Origin: Deltaproteobacteria bacterium
Lineage (GTDB): Bacteria > Myxococcota_A > Polyangia > Polyangiales > Houyiibacteriaceae
Length of the DNA: 64,000 nt
Assembly: GCA_017644045.1 (NCBI GenBank)
Contig: JAEPMI010000005.1
Coordinates: 496,001-560,000 of the forward strand
Direction: 5' to 3'
A model generated the notes under the pieces. That model was not told the origin of the DNA, ran no database searches, and saw nothing but the letters and a program-made list of their open reading frames with translations. Shown here piece by piece: positions 7,803 to 17,505 of the stretch (positions within the stretch are counted from its first letter, which is position 1; each line of letters begins with the position of its first letter). The translations under genes and the position numbers were made by a program.

Positions 7803-9545
7803 GTGAGCGCGGACGAAAAGCAGGAGACCATCGCTCGGCTCTTCGCCGGGCGCTTCGAGATCCGCGAGAGCCTGGCCTGGAACGGGCTGGCGCTGGTCTA
7901 CGCCGCCAAGGGGCTCATGCACCGGGATCTGGCGATCGCCGTGCTGCCCCTCGACGCCGAGTCGAGCCCCGAGCAGAGCCGGCTCTTCCACCGCACCTTC
8001 GAGCGGCTGAAGGCCCAGACTCAGCTCCCCACGCCCACGATCCACGATCACGGGATCCAGCGTGGGGTGCCCTTCGTCGCCTGGGAGCGCGAAGAGGGCG
8101 TGCTCATGGCGGACATGCTGGATGGCGCCATGCCGGTCGAGGGCGCGGTCCAGATGATCGACCAGATCCTCGGCGCGCTCGAGGCGGTGCACGCCATCGA
8201 GCTGCACCATGGCGACCTGACGCCGAACAACGTCCTGCTCCAGCCCGACGGCATCCGCCTCCTGGGGCTCGGGATCGCTCCGCTCCTCCGTCGGGTCGGT
8301 CCCGATGCGACCGGACCGACCGGTCGCGGCTCCGGTCGTGGGGCGCGCGCGTACCTGGCGCCGGAGGTCCTCCAGAACCGGCTCACCGGCCCGAACGCGC
8401 CCGGCCCCGCTTCGGACGTCTACTCGGTGGGCGCGCTGCTCCATCGCCTCCTGACCGGGGTGGCGCCCGGGGGCGATCTCGACGACGCCGCGCTCGACGC
8501 GCTCGAAGAGAACCCGGAGCTGGCGACGGTGATCCAGCGGGCGATGGCGGAGGAAGGCCGTGACCGGCCCTCGGCATCCGCACTGCGAGCGATGCTCGCC
8601 GAAGGGAGCGAAGCGAAGCCCTCGACGCTCCCGCCGGCGGATCTCGAAGAGAGCGCGCCGCCCCCGAAGAGCGAGGCTGCGCCCGAAAAGCCCGAGAGCG
8701 AGCCCCCGCCGGCAAAGGCGCCGCCGAGCCAGCCCGCCACCGCCGTGCCTGAATCGAGCGGTGGGGCCGGGAAGTGGATCGCCGCGGTGGTGGTCGTGCT
8801 CGGAATCGGCGCAGGTGCTTACTTCGCGTTCGGGACCGGCGGCAGCGCGGAGTCGGACGTCGGCGACTCGGAGTCGGACGTCGCAGACTCGGAAGTCGAT
8901 GACTCGGAGCCGGACATCGGCGACTCGGAGGCGGATGTCGGTGACTCGGAGTCGGACGTCGGAGACTCGGAAGTCGGAAACTCGGACGTCGGCGACTCGG
9001 ACGTCGGCGACTCGGAGTCGGAGTCGGGCGTCGGTGACTCGGAGTCCGGTGAGACCGAGGCCGAGGGCGTCGAAGCCGATCCCCTCGACTCGCTCGGCGC
9101 CTCCGGCCCTCTGCGCGGGGTGAGCGATCCGGAGCTCGTCGAGGAGCTCGCGCGCATCGCCGAGCGCGGCGACGAATACGAACAGGAAGACTTCCGGCGC
9201 ATCTACGGCTGGATCGCGCGCAACACCGGCGACGTTCGCGGACACCTGGTGCTCGCGCGCGCGTACGCGGCTCGCGGCTGGCATCGCGCGGTCGTCGAGT
9301 CCTACGGTGAGGCGCTCGGCGTGGACGCCGAGGGCGCGAAGAGCGACCCGCTGATTCTCGGCCAGCTGATCGACGCCTACGTGAACGGCAGCGAACCGGT
9401 CATGGCGATGGCTTGGCCCCTCCTACGGCGGCACTGGGGCCCCGACGCGGCCGCCGGTCTCGACGCCTACGAGACCCAAGCGCTCCGCCCCGCCCTCCGT
9501 CGCCGTCTCCGATCCCTGCGCTCCCGCGTCGAGCGGCTCGATTGA
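7803..9545 (+). CDS. Membrane-anchored Ser/Thr pseudokinase with acidic repeat ectodomain
   Basis: A 580-residue protein from the GTG at 7803, which has a GGGAGG sequence upstream. Residues about 15-265 have a Hanks-kinase outline, with a catalytic-loop equivalent HGDLTPNN, an activation-segment end AYLAPEVL and ASDVYSVGALLHRLLTG. Key residues are lost: there is no VAIK lysine (the strand reads DLAIAVLP), no Gly-rich loop and no DFG (the site reads LGLGI). A Pro/Glu-rich linker leads to one membrane helix (about 325-345), then a DVGDSE-type repeat (about 352-420) and a helical C-terminal domain resembling TPR. It is probably catalytically dead and used for binding or scaffolding. It lies in a kinase-rich region but not in an operon. 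Confidence 0.8.
   Translation: MSADEKQETIARLFAGRFEIRESLAWNGLALVYAAKGLMHRDLAIAVLPLDAESSPEQSRLFHRTFERLKAQTQLPTPTIHDHGIQRGVPFVAWEREEGVLMADMLDGAMPVEGAVQMIDQILGALEAVHAIELHHGDLTPNNVLLQPDGIRLLGLGIAPLLRRVGPDATGPTGRGSGRGARAYLAPEVLQNRLTGPNAPGPASDVYSVGALLHRLLTGVAPGGDLDDAALDALEENPELATVIQRAMAEEGRDRPSASALRAMLAEGSEAKPSTLPPADLEESAPPPKSEAAPEKPESEPPPAKAPPSQPATAVPESSGGAGKWIAAVVVVLGIGAGAYFAFGTGGSAESDVGDSESDVADSEVDDSEPDIGDSEADVGDSESDVGDSEVGNSDVGDSDVGDSESESGVGDSESGETEAEGVEADPLDSLGASGPLRGVSDPELVEELARIAERGDEYEQEDFRRIYGWIARNTGDVRGHLVLARAYAARGWHRAVVESYGEALGVDAEGAKSDPLILGQLIDAYVNGSEPVMAMAWPLLRRHWGPDAAAGLDAYETQALRPALRRRLRSLRSRVERLD
8850..9054 (+). repeat. Coding repeats, Asp/Ser-rich DVGDSE units
   Basis: Imperfect 15- to 18-nt units built around GACTCGGA(A/G)TCGGACGTC encode about a dozen DVGDSE/DSESD-like blocks just outside the membrane helix of the pseudokinase. 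The composition is highly acidic and low complexity, and the copy number probably varies by slippage. Confidence 0.75.
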
Positions 9546-9547
9546 TG

Positions 9548-9569
9548 GGGGTCTCTTGCAAGAGACCCC
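9548..9569 (+). terminator. Perfect 22-bp palindrome after the pseudokinase gene
   Basis: An 11+11 base perfect palindrome (GGGGTCTCTTG and its complement) begins 3 bp after the pseudokinase stop. It can fold into an 8-bp GC-rich stem with a TTGCAA loop. It lacks a U-run and is a plausible terminator or stabilising hairpin. Nothing else is seen up to the next gene. Confidence 0.5.
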
Positions 9570-9709
9570 GGCTCGTCGGGAGTGAATCCCTCCTCACCTC
9601 CCCGAAAACCTGAAGATCCCGCGCGCAGCGCTCGGTGCGTCCTCGCTCCGCTCGTCCTCCAGACCGTTCACCAGATGATTTTTCCGACCCAGCCTGGTAC
9701 TCGCTTCCC

Positions 9710-10807
9710 GTGACTCTCGTGGCACATCGCGACTGGTCGATCGACGTTCCCGGCTGGGCGAAGACCCTCGGAGTCTCCCGCGAGGCGATCGAGATCTACG
9801 CGTCCTCGGACGTGATCGACCTGCACGTCGACACCTTCATCTGGACGCGCGTCTTCGGCTACGACTTGCGTCGCAAGCACGGCCTCGGACTCTTCGGGCG
9901 GCACTTCTACGGCCACACCGACTTTCCACGGATCCTCGAGGCGGGGCTGACCGGCGCGACGTGGATCATCACGACCAACCCGTTCAAGCCACCGCGGATG
10001 CGCCGCAACACGTTCTTCGAGAACTACGAGCGCATCAAGGCGATCTTCGCCGAGGTCCCGGAGCAGTTCGCGCTGGTGCGCAACCGGGCCGAGTACGACG
10101 CCGCTCGAGCGGCCGGCAAACACGGCGCCTTCCTCGGCATCCAGGGCGGCAACTGCCTCTCGTACGACCTCGCGGACCTGGACCGCATCCCGGGCGTGGG
10201 CGCCACCTGCGACATCCTCCGGGTCACGGTGGTGCACCTCACGAGCTCCACGCTCGGCGAGACCAACTCACCGACCGGTCGCCACCTCCACCCGCGGGTC
10301 TCGGGCCTCACCGACGAGGGTCGCGAGTACGTTCGCCGCCTCAACGACAAGAAGATCTTCGTCGACCTCGCGCACATCGGTCGCCGCGCGTTCTTCGACG
10401 CCGTCGCCGTGCACGACAAGTCGCAGCCGCTGATGGTCACCCACACCGGCATCTCCGGCGTCTACGACGTGTGGCGCAACATCAACGACGAGCAGATCAA
10501 GGCGGTCGCCGACACCGGCGGCACGGTCGGCATCATGTTCCACACCGAGTTCCTCGGCCCGCGCCGACAGGTGAGTACCGGGACGATCGTCGATCACATC
10601 GAGCACGTGATCGCGGTGGCCGGCGAGGACTTCGTCTCGATCGGGACCGACTACGACGGAGCGATCAGCCCGCCGCCAGAGCTCCCGACGCTCTTCGAGA
10701 TGCCGAAGGTCGTGCAGATCATGCTCGACCGCGGTCACTCGCCCGACCGGATCCAGAAGATCCTCGGCGGGAACTTCCTCCGCGTCGTCGAAGCACTGCG
10801 AGGCTGA
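9710..10807 (+). CDS. Membrane dipeptidase-like metallopeptidase (family M19)
   Basis: About 365 residues of the renal dipeptidase family. Metal-site motifs are visible: DLHVDTF near the N-terminus, GIQGGNCL, VTHTGISG and the C-terminal GTDYDG followed by ILGGNFLRV, which is typical of M19. The enzyme would hydrolyse dipeptides, including D-amino-acid-containing ones, in a binuclear zinc centre. No signal peptide is evident, so it is probably cytosolic. The frame extends to a GTG at 9635, but the upstream peptide is low-complexity; GTG 9710 or 9719 is more likely. The last 89 bp are overlapped on the other strand by the C-terminal tail of the LPMO-like gene. Confidence 0.85.
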   Translation: MTLVAHRDWSIDVPGWAKTLGVSREAIEIYASSDVIDLHVDTFIWTRVFGYDLRRKHGLGLFGRHFYGHTDFPRILEAGLTGATWIITTNPFKPPRMRRNTFFENYERIKAIFAEVPEQFALVRNRAEYDAARAAGKHGAFLGIQGGNCLSYDLADLDRIPGVGATCDILRVTVVHLTSSTLGETNSPTGRHLHPRVSGLTDEGREYVRRLNDKKIFVDLAHIGRRAFFDAVAVHDKSQPLMVTHTGISGVYDVWRNINDEQIKAVADTGGTVGIMFHTEFLGPRRQVSTGTIVDHIEHVIAVAGEDFVSIGTDYDGAISPPPELPTLFEMPKVVQIMLDRGHSPDRIQKILGGNFLRVVEALRG

Positions 10808-11498
10808 GCGCCAGGAGCGGCCAGGCCGCGCCACCACCGCCAGCGGCGTTGCACCCGCCGTCGTCGTCGGGCTCGATCCCCGCGTCCGGATCCGCGCTCA
10901 CTCCGGCGTCGCGCGCCGGTCCGAGATCCGGTCGCGGTCCGAGGTCGGGCCGCGTCTCGGTCACGCCGAGGTCCATCGTCTCGCCATCCCGCACCATCAC
11001 GATGTCGGCGCAGTGGTAGTAGATGTCGTTGCCGCCCGAGGTGATCGGCTTCTTGTCGTACATCACCTGGATGACCTGAAGGGTGCAGCGATCGCACTCG
11101 ACGTCGGGGAGCGTGACGTCGAAGGACTGCACCACCTCCGGTGAGTCGGGGATGAGGTCGGCGAGGATCACGCCGCCCTCGCTCGGAGCGAACACGGGGG
11201 TCTCGGGACCGTCGTCGCAATGGTCGGTGCAGATGGGATCCCGGAAGTCGTCGTCCCCGTCGTCGTCGAAGGCCACACGGTAGTGGGAGGGGTGATCGAT
11301 GTACTCCTCGATCGTGATCGTGATGGTCTCGCCCGGTTCGTAGACCGCCACCGGCTCCCCGCGCGCGCCGCCCATGATCCCGCAGGGGCCGTCCTTGAGC
11401 TCGCGCCGGTCGTAGCGAGCCGGCGGGTCGAGCAGGTCCAGGTGCGCGCTGGCCACCGTGGGAACGGTCAGACAGAAAGCGATCGCGAGCAGCCGCAT
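10719..11498 (-). CDS. Secreted LPMO-like protein (SCE4755-type) with MYXO-CTERM-like tail
   Basis: A 259-residue protein whose signal peptide ends TVASA|HLDLL, so the mature protein starts with His19, the N-terminal histidine that forms the copper brace in lytic polysaccharide monooxygenases. The next block, LDPPARYDRRELKDGPCG, fits the chitin-binding/LPMO-like family described from Sorangium. A second His cluster, YIDHPSHYRVAF, may supply the other copper ligand. A Pro/Asp linker then leads to a Gly/Cys motif, a hydrophobic helix (WPLLALSLAVL) and an RRR stretch, the MYXO-CTERM sorting pattern. The tail continues about 25 residues past the arginines, antisense to the dipeptidase gene, which is unusual. 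Oxidative polysaccharide cleavage is inferred, not shown. Confidence 0.75.
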   Translation of the reverse strand: MRLLAIAFCLTVPTVASAHLDLLDPPARYDRRELKDGPCGIMGGARGEPVAVYEPGETITITIEEYIDHPSHYRVAFDDDGDDDFRDPICTDHCDDGPETPVFAPSEGGVILADLIPDSPEVVQSFDVTLPDVECDRCTLQVIQVMYDKKPITSGGNDIYYHCADIVMVRDGETMDLGVTETRPDLGPRPDLGPARDAGVSADPDAGIEPDDDGGCNAAGGGGAAWPLLALSLAVLRRRGGSSRRGSSGSGRASDRGRA

Positions 11499-11533
11499 GG
11501 AGGGAAGATAGCGGCGATGGGCGTCCGGTGCCG

Positions 11534-12718
11534 TTACGGCGATGGATCGACCAGGGTGACCGCGTCTCCGAGGGCCTCCTGGATCGGGCCCACGCGGGCC
11601 GCCCGGACCGCCTCGTCGACCGACGCGAGGGCGCGGACCCGGATGTCGTGGGGCTGGTCGCGGTCGAACCACCACGTCCAGAAGTTGTTCTCGGTCCAGA
11701 GGGGGACCGCCTGCAGCGGCGAGGCGACGAGCTTGTCGTCGCGCCACTCGAAGGTCACCCGCAGCAGCGCGCCGTCGCGCGTCTCCGGGAGCCGCACCGC
11801 CGGGTGGGCCGCCGGGCTGAGGCTTCGGCGCGGCTGCCAGCGCTGCCCCTGGTTGGAGAGCAGGTTGCCGAGCGAGTAGGCCACCACCGCGTCGCCCCGC
11901 TCGGACTCGGCTCGGGTCACCGTCTGCAGCACGTGTGGGCCGGTGCCGAGGATCAGATCGACGCCCGCCTCGACCCACCGCTGCGCGCGTCGACGTTGCG
12001 ACCAGGACGGGTGGTCGTGAAAGTCGTGGCTCCAGTGGACGGCGACCACGACGAGGTCGGCCCGCTCGCGAGCCCTCGCGATCGCCCGCAGCACTCGCTC
12101 GTCCTCTTCCATGCGTGCCACGAACGCCTCCGGCTCCGGCGAACCCGGACCCCGGTTCAGCCGCTGGCTGATGCCGATGAACGCGACACGCTTGCCGTTC
12201 TTGGTCACGATGGTCGGCTCGTAGGCGTCGTCCTCGGTGGCGGCGGCCCCCACGCACCTCATGCCCGCAGCGCGTACGGCGGCGATGGTCCGCGCGAGCC
12301 CGATCGCCTTCTGGTCGTAGGCGTGGTTGTTGGCGCACCCCATGAGATCGAAGCCCGCGTCGGCCAACGCCTGGGCGGCCGCGCTCGGAGCCCCCAGCAC
12401 CGGCGGCGAACCGGTCACCACCTCGTTCACGTCGTTCACGAGCGGAGTCTCCAGATTCGCGAAGGCGATCTCGTCCGCCCGGATGAGGGGCGCCAGCGAC
12501 TCGACCGTGCGCGCCCAGCCGTGGTGCTCGGCCGCCTTCACCACCTTGATGTGCAGCAGGAGGTCGCCGCCGGCGGTGATCCGGACCTGGGCCCGCTCTC
12601 GCGGGGCGCGCTGCCCGTGAACCGGGACAGCGAGCGCGAGAGCCCCCACGGCCAGCAGGGCCAGGACGCACGAAAGCCAGGGAACATGAGCGGGTTTCAC
12701 GGTGGACTCCGTACGCAC
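11534..12718 (-). CDS. CapA family (poly-gamma-glutamate synthesis-like) protein, exported
   Basis: A 394-residue protein with an N-terminal hydrophobic export signal (about 12-35, ending VPVHGQ). The CapA-type metallophosphatase fold is indicated by ITAGGDLLLH, FANLETPL, GCANNHAYD and VVAVHWSHDFHDHP, followed by LGTGPHVLQ and YSLGNLL, all positioned as in the family. CapA proteins act in polyglutamate capsule export or modification, but many homologues are simply uncharacterised exported metallohydrolases. There is no capB/capC nearby. The start is GTG 12718; GTG 12700, with GGAG upstream, is an alternative. It is divergent from a Ser/Thr kinase gene with only 23 bp between starts. Confidence 0.82.
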   Translation of the reverse strand: MRTESTVKPAHVPWLSCVLALLAVGALALAVPVHGQRAPRERAQVRITAGGDLLLHIKVVKAAEHHGWARTVESLAPLIRADEIAFANLETPLVNDVNEVVTGSPPVLGAPSAAAQALADAGFDLMGCANNHAYDQKAIGLARTIAAVRAAGMRCVGAAATEDDAYEPTIVTKNGKRVAFIGISQRLNRGPGSPEPEAFVARMEEDERVLRAIARARERADLVVVAVHWSHDFHDHPSWSQRRRAQRWVEAGVDLILGTGPHVLQTVTRAESERGDAVVAYSLGNLLSNQGQRWQPRRSLSPAAHPAVRLPETRDGALLRVTFEWRDDKLVASPLQAVPLWTENNFWTWWFDRDQPHDIRVRALASVDEAVRAARVGPIQEALGDAVTLVDPSP

Positions 12719-12727
12719 TTACCCCTT

Positions 12728-12733
12728 TATACT
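12728..12733 (+). promoter_or_regulatory. Candidate -10 element TATACT
   Basis: TATACT stands out in the GC-rich 23-bp gap between the divergent CapA and kinase genes. If used, transcription would start within a few bases of the kinase ATG at 12742, giving a leaderless or nearly leaderless mRNA. There is no convincing -35 match. Confidence 0.3.
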
Positions 12734-12741
12734 CCCCTCGG

Positions 12742-14010
<1,269 letters not shown>

Positions 14011-14056
14011 GTGCGGTCGCGTTGCCCTCGGCCTCCCGACTTGGGATGGTGCGGCC

Positions 14057-15727
14057 GTGACCGACACCCTCGGAATCGATGGGCCGCCGCGCCGCATGGG
14101 GCGCTACGAGCTGCTCTTCCGGATCGCCTCCGGCGGAATGGCCGAGGTCTACGCCGCGCGAGTCGTCGGCGAAGGCGGCTTCGAGAAGCTCGTGGCGGTC
14201 AAGCGCATGCTGCCGACCCTCGCGGAGGACGAGGAGTTCGTGCAGATGTTCCTCGACGAGGCGCGGGTCGCGGCGAACATCTCGAACGCGCACGTGGTGC
14301 AGACGCTGGACCTCGGTCGCGACTCGACCGGCGCACTCTACATCGTGATGGACCTCGTCGTGGGCGTGACGCTCTCGCGGATCCTCAAGGAAGCGGCGAA
14401 GGTCCGGCGCGCGGTCCCGGTCGGGATGGCGGTGGAGTTCCTCGCCCAGGCGGCCAGCGGCCTGCACGCTGCGCACGAGGCCACGACGCCCGTCGGCGAG
14501 CCCCTGCACATCGTCCACCGGGACGTGTCGCCGCAGAACATCCTGGTAGGGGTCGACGGCCGCGTGCGGATCACCGACTTCGGCGTCGCACGGGCGGTGG
14601 CACGCGCGACCCAGACCCAGGCCGGACGCATCAAGGGGAAGTTCGCCTACTGCTCGCCGGAGCAGCTGATGGGCGGCGAGCTCGATCGTCGAGCCGACGT
14701 CTTCGCGCTCGGGGTCGTGGCCTGGGAGACGCTCGCCGGACAGCGGCTCTTCGTGGCCGAGCATCCGCTCGCCACGATGGAGCGGGTGCGGAGCATGCCC
14801 ATCCTGCCCGTGAGCCAGGTGCGGGCACGGGTGCCGGAGGGAGTGTCGGCGGTCATCGACCGCGCGCTCCGACGGCCACCCGACGAACGCTTCCCGACCG
14901 CGGGTGCGTTCGCGACGGCTCTCCGAAACGCGGCGCGCGAAGCCGGTGTGGAGGTCCCCGACCAGGCCGAGGCGAGGCGCTTCGTGAACGGTGCCGGCGG
15001 CGAGCCCCTGCGAACGATTCGAACGAACATTCAGACCGCCCTCTCGCTTCAGGAGGCCGAACCGCTGGACGTGGAGATCTCCGAGACGTTCTCGGACGTG
15101 TCGCAGAGCGAGTCGACCGACACGGACCTCGAGTCGCGCCGACCGACACGAAACTCGACCGAGATCGACGCCTCGGCGGTCCACTCGGGACCGGGCAGCC
15201 TCTTTCCGCGGTCAGTGCCACCACCCCAGCCCGAGCCGAGAGACCGACGGGTGCTCTACGGAGCAGTCGCGGTGGGCGCAGCGGTGCTCATGGGGCTGGG
15301 AGCATTCTTCGCGTTACGGGAACCGGACCCCGTCGCCGACGAGGTGAGCGCCCCGCCGCTCGCCGTGGGCCAGGCGGACTCGGACCCCGACGCCGACTCG
15401 GACGCCGACTCGGACCCCGACGAGACGCCGACCACCGACGAACGAGCGCCGACGCCGACCACCGACGAACGAGCGCCGACGCCGACCACCGACGAACGAG
15501 CGCCGACGCCGACCACCGACGAACGAGCGCCGGCCACCGACGAACGAACGCCGGCCACCGAACGCCGGACGACCATGCGCACCACGCGCATGACCGAGAC
15601 CCCTGCCCCGACCATGACCGAGCCCGCCCAGCCGCCCACCATGACCGAGAGCGCCATGCAGGCTCCGTCGAACATGAGCGGCCTGCTGATGGGCATCGAC
15701 GAGTTCGATCGGGCGGCCGGCCAGTGA
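14057..15727 (+). CDS. Ser/Thr protein kinase with membrane helix and Thr/Pro repeat ectodomain
   Basis: A 556-residue kinase starting at GTG 14057. Core motifs are intact: SGGMAEVY loop, Lys49 in VAVKRM, HRDVSPQN (Asp156), DFG (174-176) and CSPEQ in place of APE. This HRDVSPQN/CSPEQ variant is frequent in myxobacterial kinases. A linker (about 290-395) precedes one membrane helix (about 400-420). The outer part carries an acidic stretch and four perfect nine-residue TPTTDERAP repeats, then a Met/Thr/Pro-rich end. The stop overlaps the GTG of the next gene (GTGA), so the kinase is translationally coupled to the aminotransferase-cluster gene that follows. That is an odd pairing. Confidence 0.92.
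   Translation: MTDTLGIDGPPRRMGRYELLFRIASGGMAEVYAARVVGEGGFEKLVAVKRMLPTLAEDEEFVQMFLDEARVAANISNAHVVQTLDLGRDSTGALYIVMDLVVGVTLSRILKEAAKVRRAVPVGMAVEFLAQAASGLHAAHEATTPVGEPLHIVHRDVSPQNILVGVDGRVRITDFGVARAVARATQTQAGRIKGKFAYCSPEQLMGGELDRRADVFALGVVAWETLAGQRLFVAEHPLATMERVRSMPILPVSQVRARVPEGVSAVIDRALRRPPDERFPTAGAFATALRNAAREAGVEVPDQAEARRFVNGAGGEPLRTIRTNIQTALSLQEAEPLDVEISETFSDVSQSESTDTDLESRRPTRNSTEIDASAVHSGPGSLFPRSVPPPQPEPRDRRVLYGAVAVGAAVLMGLGAFFALREPDPVADEVSAPPLAVGQADSDPDADSDADSDPDETPTTDERAPTPTTDERAPTPTTDERAPTPTTDERAPATDERTPATERRTTMRTTRMTETPAPTMTEPAQPPTMTESAMQAPSNMSGLLMGIDEFDRAAGQ
15425..15532 (+). repeat. Four perfect 27-nt coding repeats (TPTTDERAP)
   Basis: Four tandem identical 27-bp units start at 15425, 15452, 15479 and 15506, each encoding TPTTDERAP in the extracytoplasmic part of the kinase, followed by degenerate TDERTP copies. 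Perfect identity at DNA level implies recent slippage or gene conversion. Confidence 0.85.
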
Positions 15728-17505
15728 AGCCCCTCCGCGACATGGTGCGCGTGATCCGCGAGGAGGAGCGCGCCGAAGCCGCCCGCGACTTCACCGAGGC
15801 GCCCCGCCCGCTGAAAGCGACCGGCCCGGTGCCCGAGGGGCGACTCCTGGTGGACGACCGGCGCTCCGCGGGACCGTGGCTCACGCTGGCCGACGGGACC
15901 TGCGTGCTCGACGCGGCGAGCGGCTTCGAGCACGCCCGCGCCGACCTGGCGCGGGCCTACGCCGAGGGGCAGGCGGACCTCTCGGGGAGCAAGGGCCGCA
16001 GACCCCCGCGACCGATCCGTGGGACCCGGCCGGCGCGGCCCAGCTCGGTGCTCGCTCAGGACCCGAAGGAGGCCGCGGCGCGAGGCGTGTGGCTCTCTTC
16101 GGATGGACTACCGCGAGTGCACACCGGCTTCACCGAGGCGGCCAAGCGCAAGCTCGCCGCGGGTGGGCTGCCCGAGCCCAGCCCCGCGATCACCACCGAG
16201 ACCCGGGTCCGCGCGGTGAGCGCCGACGACGACGGCGCGCGGATCCTGCAGCAGGTCCTCGCGCTCGAGGCCGAGGTCTACGAGCCGGAGCGGCGCGATC
16301 CACCGGAGAAGCTCCGCAAGGCGTTCGACCACCCCGATGGCGTGGTCGTGCTCGCCGAGGTTCGCCGAGGCGACCGCTGGGAGCTCGTGGGCTTCTCGAT
16401 GGGCGTTCCGCTGGAGGAGATCCAAGGCGTCGACGGGGTCGCGGAGGACGCGCACTACGGCGCGGGCGACACCCTCTACGCGCTGACGACCACGATGTCG
16501 CCGAAGGCGCGGGGCCTCGGTCTCGGGATGGGCGTGAAGGTCGGATCGATCCGAGCCGCGGCGGCCGTGCGGCGGGCCGACGGGTCACCGCGCTATCGCT
16601 GGATCAGTGGTCGCAATCGCCTCGGGTCGACGGCCGCGATGATGCGGATCAACCGTCGGCTCGGCGCGGACATCATCGCCGTCCTCTCCGGTCAGTACGG
16701 CGGCGACGGGGAGGCCGCGTACTACCGCATGCCCGTGGGCTCGCCCGTACCGGCGGACTTCGCAAACGCGAACGCGACGGCCATCCGGCTGAACGATGCG
16801 CGGCGGCTGACCCGTCGCGCGCCGGCGAGCCACGACGCCCTCCGACTGGCCGGCGGACTCTATGGCCCCTGGATGAGCCCGGTGCGCCCGGACTCGCGCT
16901 GGACCACGCCCACCATCGAGCGGGCACGGCGGCTCTTCGCCACGCTCGATGGCGAGCTGCCCTACGTGGCGTTCGGGCGGCGCTACCAGGACCTCGCGCA
17001 GCAGGCGATCGCGATCGCCGGACCTCTCCGTTCGCCCGAGGAGGCCAAGGGTGGCTTCTCCGACGAGACCCGCACCGCCGCGTGGCGTGGGGACCAGGAT
17101 CGCTTCTTCCTGGGTCGTCGCCTGAAGGCCGCGCTCTGGTCGCCCTGCGAAGGGCTGGTCGTGCTCCACTCCCGGGAGCCGGTCATGGACGCGGGCGGCG
17201 ATGCGCTGGCGATGGTCCGGGCGCAGCACGACGTCGCGGCGTTGGCCGACTCCGACCGCCGCGCGGATCCGCTCGAGCCCCTCTTCCGCCGGGCAGGCTT
17301 CCAAGGCGGCGAGGCGGCTGGCCGGCGACGCTTCTTCACCAAGGAGGTCGGCGAACGCGGGGTGGCCGAGCACGCCGCCCAGGCGCGGGAGCAGGGGGTC
17401 CTCTTGGGCATGTCGCGCGTCACGATCTTCGCTGCGCTTCCGTGGGATCTCACGGACCCGGAGCGCGCCACGATCGGTAAGGTGCTAGAGACCGTCTTCC
17501 GATGA
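15724..17505 (+). CDS. GNAT-domain protein with aminotransferase-like flanks, function unknown
   Basis: A 593-residue protein from the GTG overlapping the preceding kinase stop. The centre (about 165-355) looks like a GNAT acyltransferase: LYALTTTMSPKARGLGLGM contains the acetyl-CoA-binding motif RGLGLG (263-268). The N-terminal stretch GPWLTLADGTCVLDAASGFEH and the C-terminal 100 residues (LEPLFRRAGF through WDLTDPE) resemble the ends of class III aminotransferases, but no PLP lysine is apparent. It overlaps the ATG of a genuine class III aminotransferase by 4 bases and is probably co-translated with it. An acyl-transfer step on an amino substrate before transamination would fit but is inference. 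Confidence 0.6.
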   Translation: MKPLRDMVRVIREEERAEAARDFTEAPRPLKATGPVPEGRLLVDDRRSAGPWLTLADGTCVLDAASGFEHARADLARAYAEGQADLSGSKGRRPPRPIRGTRPARPSSVLAQDPKEAAARGVWLSSDGLPRVHTGFTEAAKRKLAAGGLPEPSPAITTETRVRAVSADDDGARILQQVLALEAEVYEPERRDPPEKLRKAFDHPDGVVVLAEVRRGDRWELVGFSMGVPLEEIQGVDGVAEDAHYGAGDTLYALTTTMSPKARGLGLGMGVKVGSIRAAAAVRRADGSPRYRWISGRNRLGSTAAMMRINRRLGADIIAVLSGQYGGDGEAAYYRMPVGSPVPADFANANATAIRLNDARRLTRRAPASHDALRLAGGLYGPWMSPVRPDSRWTTPTIERARRLFATLDGELPYVAFGRRYQDLAQQAIAIAGPLRSPEEAKGGFSDETRTAAWRGDQDRFFLGRRLKAALWSPCEGLVVLHSREPVMDAGGDALAMVRAQHDVAALADSDRRADPLEPLFRRAGFQGGEAAGRRRFFTKEVGERGVAEHAAQAREQGVLLGMSRVTIFAALPWDLTDPERATIGKVLETVFR

